Below are positions 51,356 through 62,900 of a stretch of DNA of 64,000 nucleotides, in pieces. The stretch is from Monomorium pharaonis. Lineage: Eukaryota; Arthropoda; Insecta; Hymenoptera; Formicidae. The stretch covers positions 8,489,276 to 8,553,275 of the forward strand of contig NC_050472.1 of the NCBI RefSeq assembly GCF_013373865.1, written 5' to 3'. The notes under the pieces are model-generated. The model saw only the letters and a list, made by a program, of their open reading frames with translations. It was not told the origin of the DNA and made no database searches. Position numbers and translations under genes: made by a program. Each line of letters starts with the position of its first letter. The stretch's first letter is position 1.

Positions 51356-53139
51356 AATGTGAGCAATGAATCAAGTTATTCTTAGAAAATTCCACATTCA
51401 TTTAATAATAATTTGATAATAATAATTATAACAAATTTAAAAATAAAATTGTGATTTATATATAAATCGTTAAAAGAAATATCGCGCATGTTAATCGTCG
51501 AAAATAATGCGTACGATGAATAATATCCAATGCTGATAATGAAGAGAAAGCACGATTGTTCTTACACACAAAAATACAATGTCGATCTTACAAATAGAAA
51601 AGCGCTTTTTTTCTTGAATAAAGCGAAGTTTAATGTTTTTCTTACGCAAGTAATAAAACGTCATTAATCTCCCAGTCTCGGCATGCTGGTGCATAATTTT
51701 AATCTCATAACGTGTTTTCCGTAATCTCCAATCGTTCCATACATGTTCAAATAATTGCCTAAGCTAAAAATAAATAAAATAATAAACTACATTATTAATT
51801 AGTGTATTAACATAATCATTTAACTATTTAAATTTTAGAAGATTTATGAATGATAAATTGTATATTTTTATTTCATTTTAAGAGATTTTATTATTTATAA
51901 AAATTGTTTATAGCTTTGAACGAAATAAAAATAATGACATGAATTAAGCGTAATTATATAGAATTAAGCCAATTAAAGTTTTAAGTACATACAGATACAA
52001 GTACAATTTGTTTAAATTAATTTTTTAATATAATTAATTTTTTTAATATAAATTGTTTATAATCTAACTGTTTATGTATTTTATGATGTTGGTGATATTA
52101 GTTTTATCAATCAAATCTATCTATGTATGATATTTTTGCAGTAAACATAAACATATATTATATTATTACAACTATTACTGCACGCATGTATGCAAAAATT
52201 TTCAGTTTTTCTTATATTTAGCTGTTAATTTATTTCCAAAATTTCACATTTTATCTTTTTTCATCTGTATTCTGTCATGTAATTTCGATGGAAAAATATG
52301 CTTGTTTTATATACATATATATATATACACACACATATATATAGAATTTAAAACTTAATTTTATGTGAAGCAAATGTTATCATGAATTGACCGTTGAAGT
52401 TGAGAACAAAATTTTCTAATTTTTTATTTATTGACTCCATTCTACGTTACCTATACTTTAATTTTACTGAAAAAAATTTATAATTCTATAATCAATGAAA
52501 GTATTTTTATGTCTAGAAATGATAGTTTAATTGATGAAATAAACTTTCCAGCATCTCCTTAAATTCCCCCTTAAATAAAAGCTTATTGTAAGAATGTAAT
52601 AAGTAATGATCGACCGAGCTTACTTGGTCTGTATGTCTGATACGCGCATACATGTGATTCAGCATACCAAATGTAGGTACAAATATTGGTATCAGATCGA
52701 TTATGAAGTCCACGTCGATGTTAAATGTATAGAGGCTCGATAGCTGGAAACATGTTATTAACCTTTGATAAGAACAAAATTTGATAAACATTTTCAAAAG
52801 ATAATGTAATGTTGAAGAGACATTTTAAAACTTCGAAAATGTTTCATATAGAATTAACAGAAAGATATATGCGTGATATATCTTTGCAAATGCATCTTTG
52901 TTTCCAGATATCTTTAAGATAGGATGCCTAATATTTAATTGGAAAAAAGTATTTTAATTATTTAAATGAAGAGAAAATTTTTTTCTAATGACTACCTGAA
53001 AAATTATAGACGACACCAATATGATAGTAATAACAGCCCTTATTGAATAAGCCCTCCACTTGCTTTGATAAGGCCATAGTCCGCTAAACGACAGGATAAG
53101 TCGATTTATTTTGTAGTAATGCTCTTCGGGATGTTCCAT
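44369..53139 (-). CDS. Odorant receptor, insect 7tm_6 family, nine exons (copy A)
   Basis: Predicted olfactory ligand-binding receptor subunit. Members of this family form cation channels with Orco in antennal neuron dendrites. Exons (minus): 53139-52996, 52743-52624, 51763-51646, 50623-50362, 49983-49864, 48595-48505, 47411-47275, 44625-44493, 44416-44369. These total 1173 nt, or 390 residues plus TGA. All introns are GT-AG with phases 0,0,1,2,2,0,2,0. It starts MEHPEEHYYKINRL; GLWPYQSKWRA (20-30) precedes TM1 (about 33-52). Other hydrophobic segments: about 57-78, 120-145, 181-205, 260-284, 299-318 and 354-385. YNCMWY (332-337) and SLQNFGR (369-375) are near the C-terminus, which ends SYCMFMRQF. 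No frameshift or internal stop. Exon 5's donor CA|GTTTGT is weak but is shared with copy B. Length and end motifs are normal for the family. The nine-exon layout fits the large ant 9-exon subfamily, which needs a tree to confirm. Confidence 0.9.
44688..45290 (+). repeat. Unclassified interspersed repeat, unit 1 (intron 7 of receptor A)
   Basis: Starts GGTCACCGATATTGGCATA and contains ACTTCAATGTAAAACCGATTATG and TTTTTAGTAGATTTTATATAG-like blocks. These recur about 600 bp later in unit 2 in the same order, and in inverted orientation in the introns of receptor B. No coding frame. Confidence 0.55.
45291..45905 (+). repeat. Unclassified interspersed repeat, unit 2
   Basis: Direct tandem partner of 44688-45290. 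Shared blocks include GATTACCAATAGTAGCATA, CATTTTGATGTAAAACATTG and TTTTTAGTAGATTCTATATAG, and it ends TGTCAATATTGGCGAC. Related inverted copies lie at 57480-58010 and 58727-59345. Confidence 0.55.
45930..45980. repeat. (CA)n(TA)n compound microsatellite
   Basis: About 34 bp of CA followed by TA dinucleotides, within intron 7 of receptor A. Confidence 0.9.
46062..46375. mobile_element. Near-palindromic foldback element, copy 1
   Basis: The arms of about 150 bp are inverted copies of each other: left CACAATTAAAATACAGAAAA against right CACAATTAAAATACAGATGA on the other strand, with matching TACGAAATTGTT-type blocks. The centre is a short A/T spacer near 46215. The sequence order matches copy 2 at 49298-49637: ATCTTxTAATTG, TTCCACAATTAAA, ACAGA(C/A), TAACATAAT, then the poly-A/T centre. 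Inserted in intron 7 of receptor A. Confidence 0.75.
46490..46635. repeat. Second foldback element in the same intron
   Basis: AGGATTTCCAAATCTATAAA on the left is mirrored by AAGATTTCCAAATATATGAA on the right strand-reverse. The arms meet at CATTACGAAA/TTTCGTAATG near 46560. Short, non-coding, and it directly follows copy 1 of the foldback family. A fragment of the same sequence (AAATTTATAAAAGAAATACA) recurs at 46902. Confidence 0.6.
46661..46841. repeat. Imperfect inverted repeat, GC-richer arms
   Basis: Left GCCACCGAGTTACAGAGAGG pairs with right CTGTTACCGAGTCACAGTAA on the other strand. AGAATTAAAG and ACCAATC(A/T)CATTAAA blocks follow in both arms, and a loop lies around 46740-46760. This is the third inverted repeat in an 780-bp cluster. 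Confidence 0.6.
47440..48480. mobile_element. Insertion expanding intron 6 of receptor A (undefined element)
   Basis: Intron 6 is 1093 bp in receptor A but only 63 bp in receptor B, with matching bases just inside both splice sites. The extra DNA is about 78-80% A/T by eye, starts near CACAGAAAAGAAATT (similar to the ends of the CACAGAAAAA elements) and has no coding frame. The right boundary is uncertain. Confidence 0.45.
48707..48740. repeat. (GA)n microsatellite
   Basis: GA dinucleotides with AAA interruptions in intron 5 of receptor A. Confidence 0.85.
49298..49637. mobile_element. Near-perfect foldback element, copy 2
   Basis: The outer arms start GATGCTAAAGCTGTCCTGTT on both strands. 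The arms stay almost identical for about 165 bp, with a few substitutions and small indels, and meet near 49468. The whole 340 bp would fold into one long hairpin if transcribed. It lies in intron 5 of receptor A and is absent from intron 5 of receptor B. Same family as 46062-46375 but with far less arm divergence, so it is younger or recently converted. Confidence 0.8.
50896..50948. repeat. Short hairpin in intron 3 of receptor A
   Basis: TAAGAGCAGGT (50896-50906) pairs with ACCTGCTCTTA (50938-50948), and AAGGT pairs with ACCTT inside it, separated by a 5x5 internal loop. The 53-nt hairpin sits in a patch (50870-51090) that is GC-richer than its surroundings and has several TTCTTAGGA words. 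Confidence 0.6.
51102..51137. repeat. (GT)n microsatellite
   Basis: Pure GT dinucleotides ending in GTATGTGTG, intron 3 of receptor A. An (AG)n tract follows at 51321-51355. Confidence 0.9.
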
Positions 53140-53159
53140 TTGCTTCGAAAGTCGCGAAC

Positions 53160-53530
53160 AGACTGACCGTAGAAATAAGAGATCGTCGATTATTATTTTA
53201 TTAAATAATCATCTCAATTTTTTTTCTCTAAAGTTTACTTTTTTTTTATCTTTATTGTCGAGTGAATTAATTGAAGAAAAATTCATGCGTTTTGCAGGGG
53301 AGTGCGAATTTTTCAGAAGCATCGAGGGAATCGATCGACAGCACGCGTACAGTGTTCGGGTAATAACGTGGGAAGCACCCGATGGTCAGCGGACAAAAAT
53401 TGTCTTTAGGCAATTTCCTACCTACAGTGTTAGTTTTTTCTGCACGCGTGATTATACCGCTGCGGCGACATCGCAATTATTTTTCGATTCTTTAAATGTA
53501 AAAGGGGGAAACGAACAATGAATAAGGGAA
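53160..53530 (-). promoter_or_regulatory. Upstream region of receptor A, conserved in receptor B
   Basis: Blocks in this flank align by eye with 63130-63510 upstream of receptor B: AATCGATCGACAGCACGCGTAC, quoted in part as CGATCGACAGCACGCGTA against TGATCGGGAAGACGCATA; AAATTGTCTTTAGxCA; and AATTATTTTTCGATT. The plus-strand open frame at 53255-53521 is not likely a gene. The equivalent frame upstream of B is broken by TGA where A has TGG. Best read as a shared promoter. Confidence 0.55.
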
Positions 53531-53764
53531 GTCTGACTATTGTACATAAATGACCAAATCATCGAGATGCGTTTTTTTTTTTTCTATAAAAAAATGTATC
53601 AAACAATTTTTAATTTTAACAGTCGACTCTTGAAATATTTTTATTCGAGTATTCTGAAAAGAAGAATTTCTAAACAACGCTATAGAAGTAGACAAATATT
53701 TATTATTACAAATATCCTGTTACTCTAAGAAGTATTTATGTGCTTTGTAAGTGATTTTAATCAA

Positions 53765-53770
53765 TTTATT
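53765..53770 (-). terminator. Candidate polyadenylation signal of receptor B
   Basis: AATAAA on the minus strand about 170 bp after the stop codon. It leaves room for a short 3' UTR before receptor A's promoter. AT-rich context, so modest confidence. Confidence 0.4.
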
Positions 53771-53941
53771 ATATCATATTATTCATTCTATATGTTTTTT
53801 ACACTTACCTGTAAACTGCAAATAAGTTTCTGTTTTTATAAAGAAAAAAATTTTTATATAATCGTAAGAAGATTAATACACCACAACATTCTCTCAATCT
53901 TTCTACGTTATTTCTACGCTTATAACTTGATAAAAACTTTT

Positions 53942-56900
53942 TCAGATTTGTTTGACGAATATGCAATAGGAGATTGTTGTTTGAAGTATCTTCGGAAGAT
54001 ACATATTCTTTAGTTATTATATAATTCGCATGTACTGATTGTATTACGTACTTTTTTCTTACCATTCCGAAATTCTGCAAAGACATTATGTAAACTTTAC
54101 TGGCGGTAACGATGAGCGAGTAACAGCGTTGCGTCATTATTATTAACAATTCCTTTTGCTCTGAAACAACTGTATTGTGCCACATAGAGTTGTATCTGCA
54201 GAAGCAATTTTTCTTTTTTATTTTGGAAACAAATTCAAGAATTATAAAGTAGAAGAATATGTATCTAATCTCTTTTTAATAATAAGTAAACATTTTTAAC
54301 ATACCAAATTAAATATACATATAATAATTATATATACATCTTAATAATTATCTGACGTATATTGTCGGACATATTTTGTTTAAAATGTTGCATAAATAAA
54401 ATTCAGAAATATTTTCTCTCTATTTTCTTCAATAAATTTTATTTCAACTTTTTTTGTTTTGAACGGACACAAAATTTTAATTAGGGCAAAATTGCTGAAT
54501 GCGTACCAATCGCTTAAATCTTTGATTAGAATATTTAGATATTAAAATTTTAATACATTTATAATAAACATCTCTATATGTCTCTAAGTGTCCACATAGA
54601 ATTTATATTGAAAGTTTGAAAAAAATTTATATTGATTTAGCAATGTAATCATTATATTATATTTATGTAAATATCATACCCGTGAAAAAATTATTTAAAT
54701 ATAATTATATATATGACGTCATATACAATTATATATAATTATATCCAAATTTATACAATTATATATGATTTATATATACTAACACATATAATTATATTAA
54801 ATGTATATGGGCCCCATATATAATTTATATATGATTTATATATAGACTCCATTGTTCTTGTTCTTTCATATATGAAACTATACATATATATGACTTTATA
54901 TGACTATATATATACAATATATTTATATATGATCACTCAACTTCAATAGATACAATCAGATATAACCCGGCAAGAACAATGGAGTCTATATATATAAATA
55001 TATATAAATATATATAAATTATATATGGTGCCCATATATAATTTATATATAATTATATATGCTGATATATATAAATCGTACATAATTATATACACAGAAA
55101 AAAAATGTAATATAGCCAATAACATATGTGATTGCGGGCTGCCAACTACATAAAATACTCAATACAATAATATTTGCTATTAATGCAAGTACAATGTTGA
55201 TACTGTAATAACATATATTATTGTATTGAGTATATCTGTAATTGGCAGCCCGCAATAACATATATCTTATTGAATATATTACTTGTTCGGGCTCTAACGA
55301 GTATATTGACGCGCCTGGAAAGGCCACCGCCGATGTGGCGAGCACTCTTATTATTATATTTACTTGTATTTCGACAACGACCTGTGAGTCAGTCGGCATC
55401 TACGTATCGAGAGGCAAGCACGCAATAAAGAGCACATTTTAGTAAGATATACTGTGATAAATAATTTTGGCGGCAATTCCTTAACGGAACGGCTGCATTA
55501 ATCCTGTCTTTCCACTCGATATAATTTATTATTTCTTATTAATTTTAAACAACGACGGGATAAAACATTACTTTTTTTCAGTGTATAATTTTGTATATGA
55601 CGTCATATATAATTATATTTAAATCATTTTTTCATGGGTATTGATAAATTCATATCCACGTAATTCATATAAAACATGTGAACGAAATCACATAAAACAT
55701 GTATAACGAAATTCATGTACCCGTTATCATCAGGTAAACCGTATTTTTAATCTATTTTATATTTTTTCTTAAAATAAGCAATATTTAGTGCCACAAAAAT
55801 ATAAAATAAATAAAAAATAAGTGATACGGACAGAAATTTGACAGGTTATATTTTGTTTGTGCATACTAACAACACTTTAAAAAATCAGGTACAACAAATT
55901 AGGTACAATGTTAACTTTTGATCAATTTAATGCAGCTGATATAATATAATATGCTAATATACTAATTATGCTATTTTATATTAATTTTTTATATTTTTTT
56001 AAAAGAAAATTTATTGAAAATTTTACATTTATTGTGTATTTGCAATTATTGATGCAATGATGAACTATGATATACATTAAATCGATATTTTTATAAAATC
56101 TATAAAGTACCCTAAAATATAGCAACACAAAATTACAACAAATAATGTGAATATAAAACTAATAATAAGTAGTAATAGTATAATTTTGTTCTATGTTATT
56201 TTTACGCTAATAATTAATATGAATAAAAATATGTTAATTGCAAAAATAAATTTAATTATTCAATTCATTCAATTTTACTTCAACGTTTTTGCTTTTTTAT
56301 TATTGTTATTTATCAATTATTAAATATTTAATCTATTCTTTGATAAATTATTAATAAAATAAATATTAGTTTATAATTTTTTAATATTTTTAATCATTTT
56401 GATTTATAAATTTTGGACATTTAAAAACGATTACGAAATTTACAAGTACAAATTATATATTTGTAGTTACTGATGCAATTATGAAAATTAATTGATATTT
56501 TTATAAAATCTTTCAGGTTTCTTAAAACCAGTACAAATTTTATTACAATAAAATACAATAAAGCAAGTAAACGCTTGTTTAATCTTTAGCTGGTATCCAT
56601 GGGATCCAGCTAACTCCAGTCTACTTTAGCGTCAATTTACTCTCCCTTATTGTTCAAGAATTATACTTGTGACGCTATTTATTATTAGTTTGAAGAACCC
56701 TCAACCGCCTCGAACACACTGTGTAATCTCAATAGCGTCAGTCTAGTCGTGGCAGCCGAACAAAACGGAATGGGGTCCGCAGAGGCCTTAATGTGCCAAT
56801 AACCATCACCAACAAACTTTTTTTTTAAAGTATAGTGTCTCGAGAGGCTGCAGGTAAATTTTTAGCTTTTAATATTAAACAATAAAAAGTTAAATTATGA

Positions 56901-59900
56901 ATTTTTGAATTAAAGTAGTCATTTTCGTTTTTTTTTTGCATTCTTAAATTTTTTTCCATCTTCAGAATTATATTTTATCAAAATAAACTCCGAAATCTTG
57001 TAAAATAATATTTGAAAACTACTTCACTTTTTTTCAAATAATAAAAATCAATAGCTATTTTACAGTACACATTTAGTATTTGGGATTTGAAAGACTCCGG
57101 GGTGCCAGCTATGGGTTAGATCGTACTTTTTGTAGCATGTTGCAAGAAGATTTATATTAAATTAATTTGTTATTGATGAAAAGTTGAGCATTGTTCTAAT
57201 GGATACCTAAAACATCAAGTTACAATTATGAAAAAAAATGTCATTTTTTTGTCAAGCGGATTTTGGTGCTTAATAAAAAATAAAATTTTAGTATTAATTG
57301 TGAAATATATTTTTTTAATTCTATACGGATTGTCGAACTTAAAATGCAATTACAGCGTGAAACTAAAATTAAATCTCACATTAAATTGAACGTCAATTTG
57401 ATTACAATTTTATGATGCTTGTAGCTCATAATAAATTAACGATTAATTGAATATTGAAATATTAATTCTAGTGTTTTCTTAACATCAATTGATTTATTAT
57501 ATGTATGCATATGTATTATTATATACATATTATGCTATATGTTACACGCTACATCTTGCGAAATAGTTTAAGGTATTTGTACAAATATATAAATTTATGT
57601 ATAAATTGAAAAATAACGTTTTACATCAAAGTGAAAGGTTTCTAGAAATCCTCATATACATTAACTCATATTTTATGCAGATAATTCACGTTAAAAAAAA
57701 AGAAAAAGAAAATGTAGCACTACCTATTATGTTGGGTTTAGGGCTTATTTTGTCAGACATTAATTTTTATTTATCTTACAAAAAACTTTATTATTGCACT
57801 AATTGTCAATTCCAAATAATAAAAACTTTTCTCATCTGTGACAAAAGATTTTCTAGTTTGTATTTATGTTTCAAAAGTTTGATTTTTAATTTTTGTTTGA
57901 GAAATACAAATTTCTTTGTATTTGTTTTAGAGAATGCATTACTTAAGAAATATATTTCTTCTTGATTGTAATCCAAAAACAAAGTGGTATGTCAATATCG
58001 ATGACCTGTCTCTTTCCTTTACTTTCAAATATTTTATTTAAAAAAATTATTATACGTTACTCACATTTTCTCATATACGCTGGAACTTACATCCGTGATC
58101 CTTTGTCCCATGTAACAACACACGAATAAATAACACAGTGATACAACAGAGACACCAATAGATCTAATAGCTAGCTCGATATCAGAAATAGTTAATACCT
58201 GAAAAATTCTGTTTTATTACTTCGATAATACTTGTAAACATATTTTTGCTGTTAACAGTACCTGGATTAACGTAAGACTCATCAAAAACAATATTCCTGT
58301 GAGATCCGTTAAAAACGGTAATGTATGACAAGTTTCAATAATATCGACAAATCTTGTAATATGAAAAAAGACAATCATGTTAAAGTAAGGTAAATAATGA
58401 GGTAAAGAATCTCTTTCACATGTGAATAAATTAATACGTATATTAACTTAAAATATAAAACATACGTTTGGGAATTCGATACTGAATTTTATAAGATTAT
58501 TCTCACCGCATAAATAACCATAATAAAATACTTAGATATTTGTAATAATCTTATATAATCAAAATCTATAAATATAAATTCTTTCATCATATCTCTACGA
58601 GTAAATATAAATTATATTTACTCGTAGAGATATGATGAAAGAAATGTCTATTAAAGTTTCTTTGTATATTATATTAAATTGTTTTATTTGATATATTTTA
58701 TATTGATATATTTATAGAAAAAAGTCACCAATACTAGCAGAAATCTCCTAAAACAATATCCCTTTATTTCTCAAAAATAAAAGATTGCATTGTAGATATA
58801 ATTAATACTGACAAAACTATGATTTGCATAAATATTTAAAAAATAAAAATTTTTATTATTGATATATATATCTTGTTTTTTCACATAGATTTTTCCTATA
58901 TAAAATTTATTAAAAACAAATTGAATTTTATACATAGTCGCGCTACATATTATCTTGTGCATCCTGTGGAACAATGTAAGACATTTGTATATACAAATGA
59001 CATAATCGATAAAATAATATTTTATATTGAAGTGAAAGACTTCTGGAAATTCTCATTAATTTGTAAATATTTTGTACAAATGGTTTAAAGGAAAAAAAAA
59101 CCTATTATGTCAATTTTGCGGCCCAATTTTGCAATGTTTATTTTTCTTATATTGCGAAAATAATATTGCAAAATATAAAACAGTAATTATAAAAACTGTT
59201 ATACCAATTGATAAAAGTACTCTTTTTAGTTTACATTTATTTATATTTTTAAAGTTTTATTTTTAGTTGAAGAATACTATTCAAAAACTTTTGTTTAAGA
59301 AATATATATATATATATATATTATCCAAAAACAAAATGTGTCAATATTACTTTCCTTCCTTTATTAATATTTTATTTAAAAACAGAACTTTTGTTGATTA
59401 AAACTGTATAAAATACGCGTAAAGGAACATTATTACTCCATGATTGTTATTTTTTTAATTTTCTTTGCAGCATACATTCTGCTTCATTACTTGTGAAAAA
59501 TGAAATTACGCATTAGATTATTACGTGTATTAAATAAATACAAACTGTAAAATGTTGTAATGCTGGCGTACAAAAACGGCCACATTTCTGGTACTTATTT
59601 GTGATTTCTGAATTAAACTGTATTCTGTCTTGTCTTCTACAATGGAAAATAAACGTTCTGCGCGATACCTGCCGAAATTATCGTTAGAGTTACTCTTAGC
59701 ATAAAACTGCTTTGCTCGAACTACTCGTATAATCATCTTACAATGAGCGGAAGAAAAGACGAAACGATTGTTTAGTCTTCATGTGAAGAATAAAAAAAGT
59801 TACAACAGATATTAAGGTGTGAGAAGAAAACACTATGATATTATTTAAATAAAAAAAAGTATATACACAACTCGACAGCTGGGTTGACTAGTTGAGAGTT

Positions 59901-62900
59901 TGTGAACGCTTCGATTTTTAGCTCAATCTAAGAGTCGTCTACTCTTTCGCAAATAGCAGTAAATTGCAAGGAATATTTTTTTACCCTAACAATGTGCACA
60001 TTCCGCAAACGTGTTGCGTGAGAGTCACAAATAGAGTGGAACTCACGACATAAGCTATAGGTAGGATTACAAGCACGATGCATATATGGAAACGAATGAG
60101 GTAAAAGTATCGCTCCTCATCGATAAAGAATTCAGCTTTAAAGGGTCGCCTTCGTGGGCGAGATTCATTCATAGGCACCACAATATCAAGAATTTCTGGT
60201 ATGAACATCCATATGTTGTATCCCACTACGTTTATATACGTCAGGACTGAAAAGTTCAGTAATTAAGTTAATTTATTAATTAATTTCTTGATAATTTATA
60301 GAGAGAGTTATGTGTAAAAAAATGAAATTTAAATGCAATGACTAATATGATGATACACATTAATCTATTAATAATTTATTTCCGCAAATTATCATATGGT
60401 TGACTTTCGAATTTTTCAGAAAGCAATATATTTCTGAAAAGATGTGAAATATACAAAAGGATTATTCGCGCTTTTGGTAACATTTTTATAATTATTTATA
60501 TAATTATTTATAATTATTTTAATAATTTTTTTCAATATAAAAACTATAAATTGAAAAAACATTTATTGTTTGATATCTCAATGTTTTTTATAATCATCTT
60601 AACATAAAACATTTTTGGTAATTATTTGAATTAAAAAATACATTTTGTGATAGTACCCTGGCGGAAAAATTTCTACAAAATTCTAAAAAAGCTGCAAAAA
60701 TTTACAAAAAGACAAGACAAATTTTAATGTACAAAAACTTGGCGCTGCTAAAAATCTTTAAATGTAATAAAGTAGTCACATTTCTATTAAATTTATTATT
60801 ACTTATAAATTATTTTAATTGTTTTCCTTATTCGGTCTAACAGCGTCATTTATTTACGTTAAACAATTTTTTTATTTAAATTGTTTATTTATTTTTAACT
60901 CTATTACCTCTTTAATCCTTTGTGATTAAATCTTACAAGCAAAACATGATTTAATTGCCATTAAGCAGTATGAGTAGAAAAAATACCATTTTACTGATGA
61001 TTCAAGATACAGAAATTATCAGAAAAAGGTAAAAAAAAATCTTAATTTATATGTAGTTCTCATCCAAGTTACAAACAAGTTAACAAATTAATCTTCGTGA
61101 AGACGATTTTTTTTTCTGAAAAAGAATTCAATTTTTCGAGACTTTCTTTCGGAAAAATTAAAGTTAAATTTATTTGATTGTAATTGGGATAAGAAAGGAG
61201 AATATATTATGAATATCTACCACAAATTTTGATTTAATTGGATTAAAAGTATGAATTGTGACAATAAAATTTTTTAAAATGCTTTGAGAAAAACGTTTCT
61301 AATTTTGCAAACTGTTTATATGTTAATAAAAACATACAAGTCTCTTACCTTTAATCTGCTTTCTCTATCAACGTTCAAACTATATATTAAAAAATACATT
61401 AAAAATAATTTTAACTCAAAAGCGAGAATATCCCTTAAAGGAAGATTTATTTCTATCTTGTAACAAGTTAAAGTTTACCAAGTGTCTCGCTATTACAGAT
61501 TTTCCTCTAAGATCTCAAATTAAAATACCGAAAATATATCTAAAATAAAATTTTATTCTCAAAATTTTAATTTATATAAACATCATCTCTGCTATATAAT
61601 ATACTCAAGCTCTAATGACTTAATAAGTTTCTCTTATATGATATATAAACTCAATAAAATGTTTTTTTGATGTTTTAAAAGATATAGGAAAAATCAGTTT
61701 TAAGAGTGAATAATATTTATTAAATCAAATAAATTATGCTTAGAAAATTTTCCGTTTAATTAACTGAGCAATTATAATAATTGAATTAAATAGCAATTAT
61801 AAATGTGTTGTGAAGATGAAATTGTGATTATGAATAGCTAGAATAAATGTCGTCTGTTGCTTATTGAAATTTATGTGTACGATACATATGCTTCATGTTT
61901 ATAATGAAAAACACGATTATTGCAGTTTTATACACAGAAATACACTCTTGATTTGACAGGTAGAAATGCCTGTCTTTTTCCTCTGTAGACAAAGTGAGAT
62001 TTTATGTTTCTCTTACTCATATAACATAATGTGAATAATCTTGAAGTCTCAGCATGTTCGTGCATAATCTTGATTTCATCGCGTGTCTTTTGCAATGCCC
62101 AGTCTTTTGACATCTGCTCGAATAATTCTCTAAACTAAAAAAAAAAAATAAATTTTGGTACAGTTAATAAGTAAATAAATAATTATATACTTTTTATATT
62201 TCAAAAAACCGATTAACATCTATTAAACCGCACTGATATGTTGACGTAATTATAATATGCAATTTCAATTCTAAAAGATTTACAATTTAATGTTGCATAT
62301 AATCTAATTTTAATTTTATCATTATTTACTTTATTTTCTTACTTTTATTTGTTATTAATTATAAAATTATTCGTGGAAAATACGTGGTAAATCATAAGCA
62401 AATGTCTTAATTAGCGAGAGATTAGATTAAATAACCAAATTAAAATTCGTATAACTTCTTCTATATTTATCTAAAAATTTATCGTAGTCTAGATTTTTAC
62501 ACATTAGAAACAAAAACAATTTGTTAAATTACGAGATATAAATTATTAGGATTGATAAATGTTTACTTTGTCTACATTTGTGATACGCATATACAAGTTG
62601 CTCAGACTGCCCAATGCAAGCATAAGTGATGGTAATCCATCTACTAAAAAGTCTACAGTGACGTAATGTGTAAACAAGCTCGAAATCTGAAAACATATTA
62701 TTAACTCTTAATAAAAGTGAAGAAATTAGATCGAGAACAATTTCATCGAGAAGTTAATTATCCGAGCTAAATTTTATTAATTCCTTAAAAATTTCTATGA
62801 AAATTTTTTCTTATAGCTTTGATGAAATAATAACATTGGAAAATAATATTATTAAATTTGTATATTATTTTGTAATCTAATATTGTGTATACTTTTCAAT

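Noticed and set aside
53255..53521. 88-codon plus-strand open frame between the two receptors
   Set aside because: The homologous frame upstream of receptor B is interrupted by TGA in place of TGG and by other stops, and the sequence has no recognisable domain. Conservation is better explained by promoter function.
53805..54050. Extension of the receptor B penultimate exon frame past SLQNFGM
   Set aside because: A GT donor (GTAAGA) follows the ATG codon. Paralog comparison shows a 73-bp intron and a separate 48-nt last exon.
57597..57965. 122-codon plus-strand frame with hydrophobic segments, considered as a receptor fragment
   Set aside because: It falls inside an interspersed repeat that matches non-coding intron sequence of receptor A, and it matches no receptor exon in either paralog.
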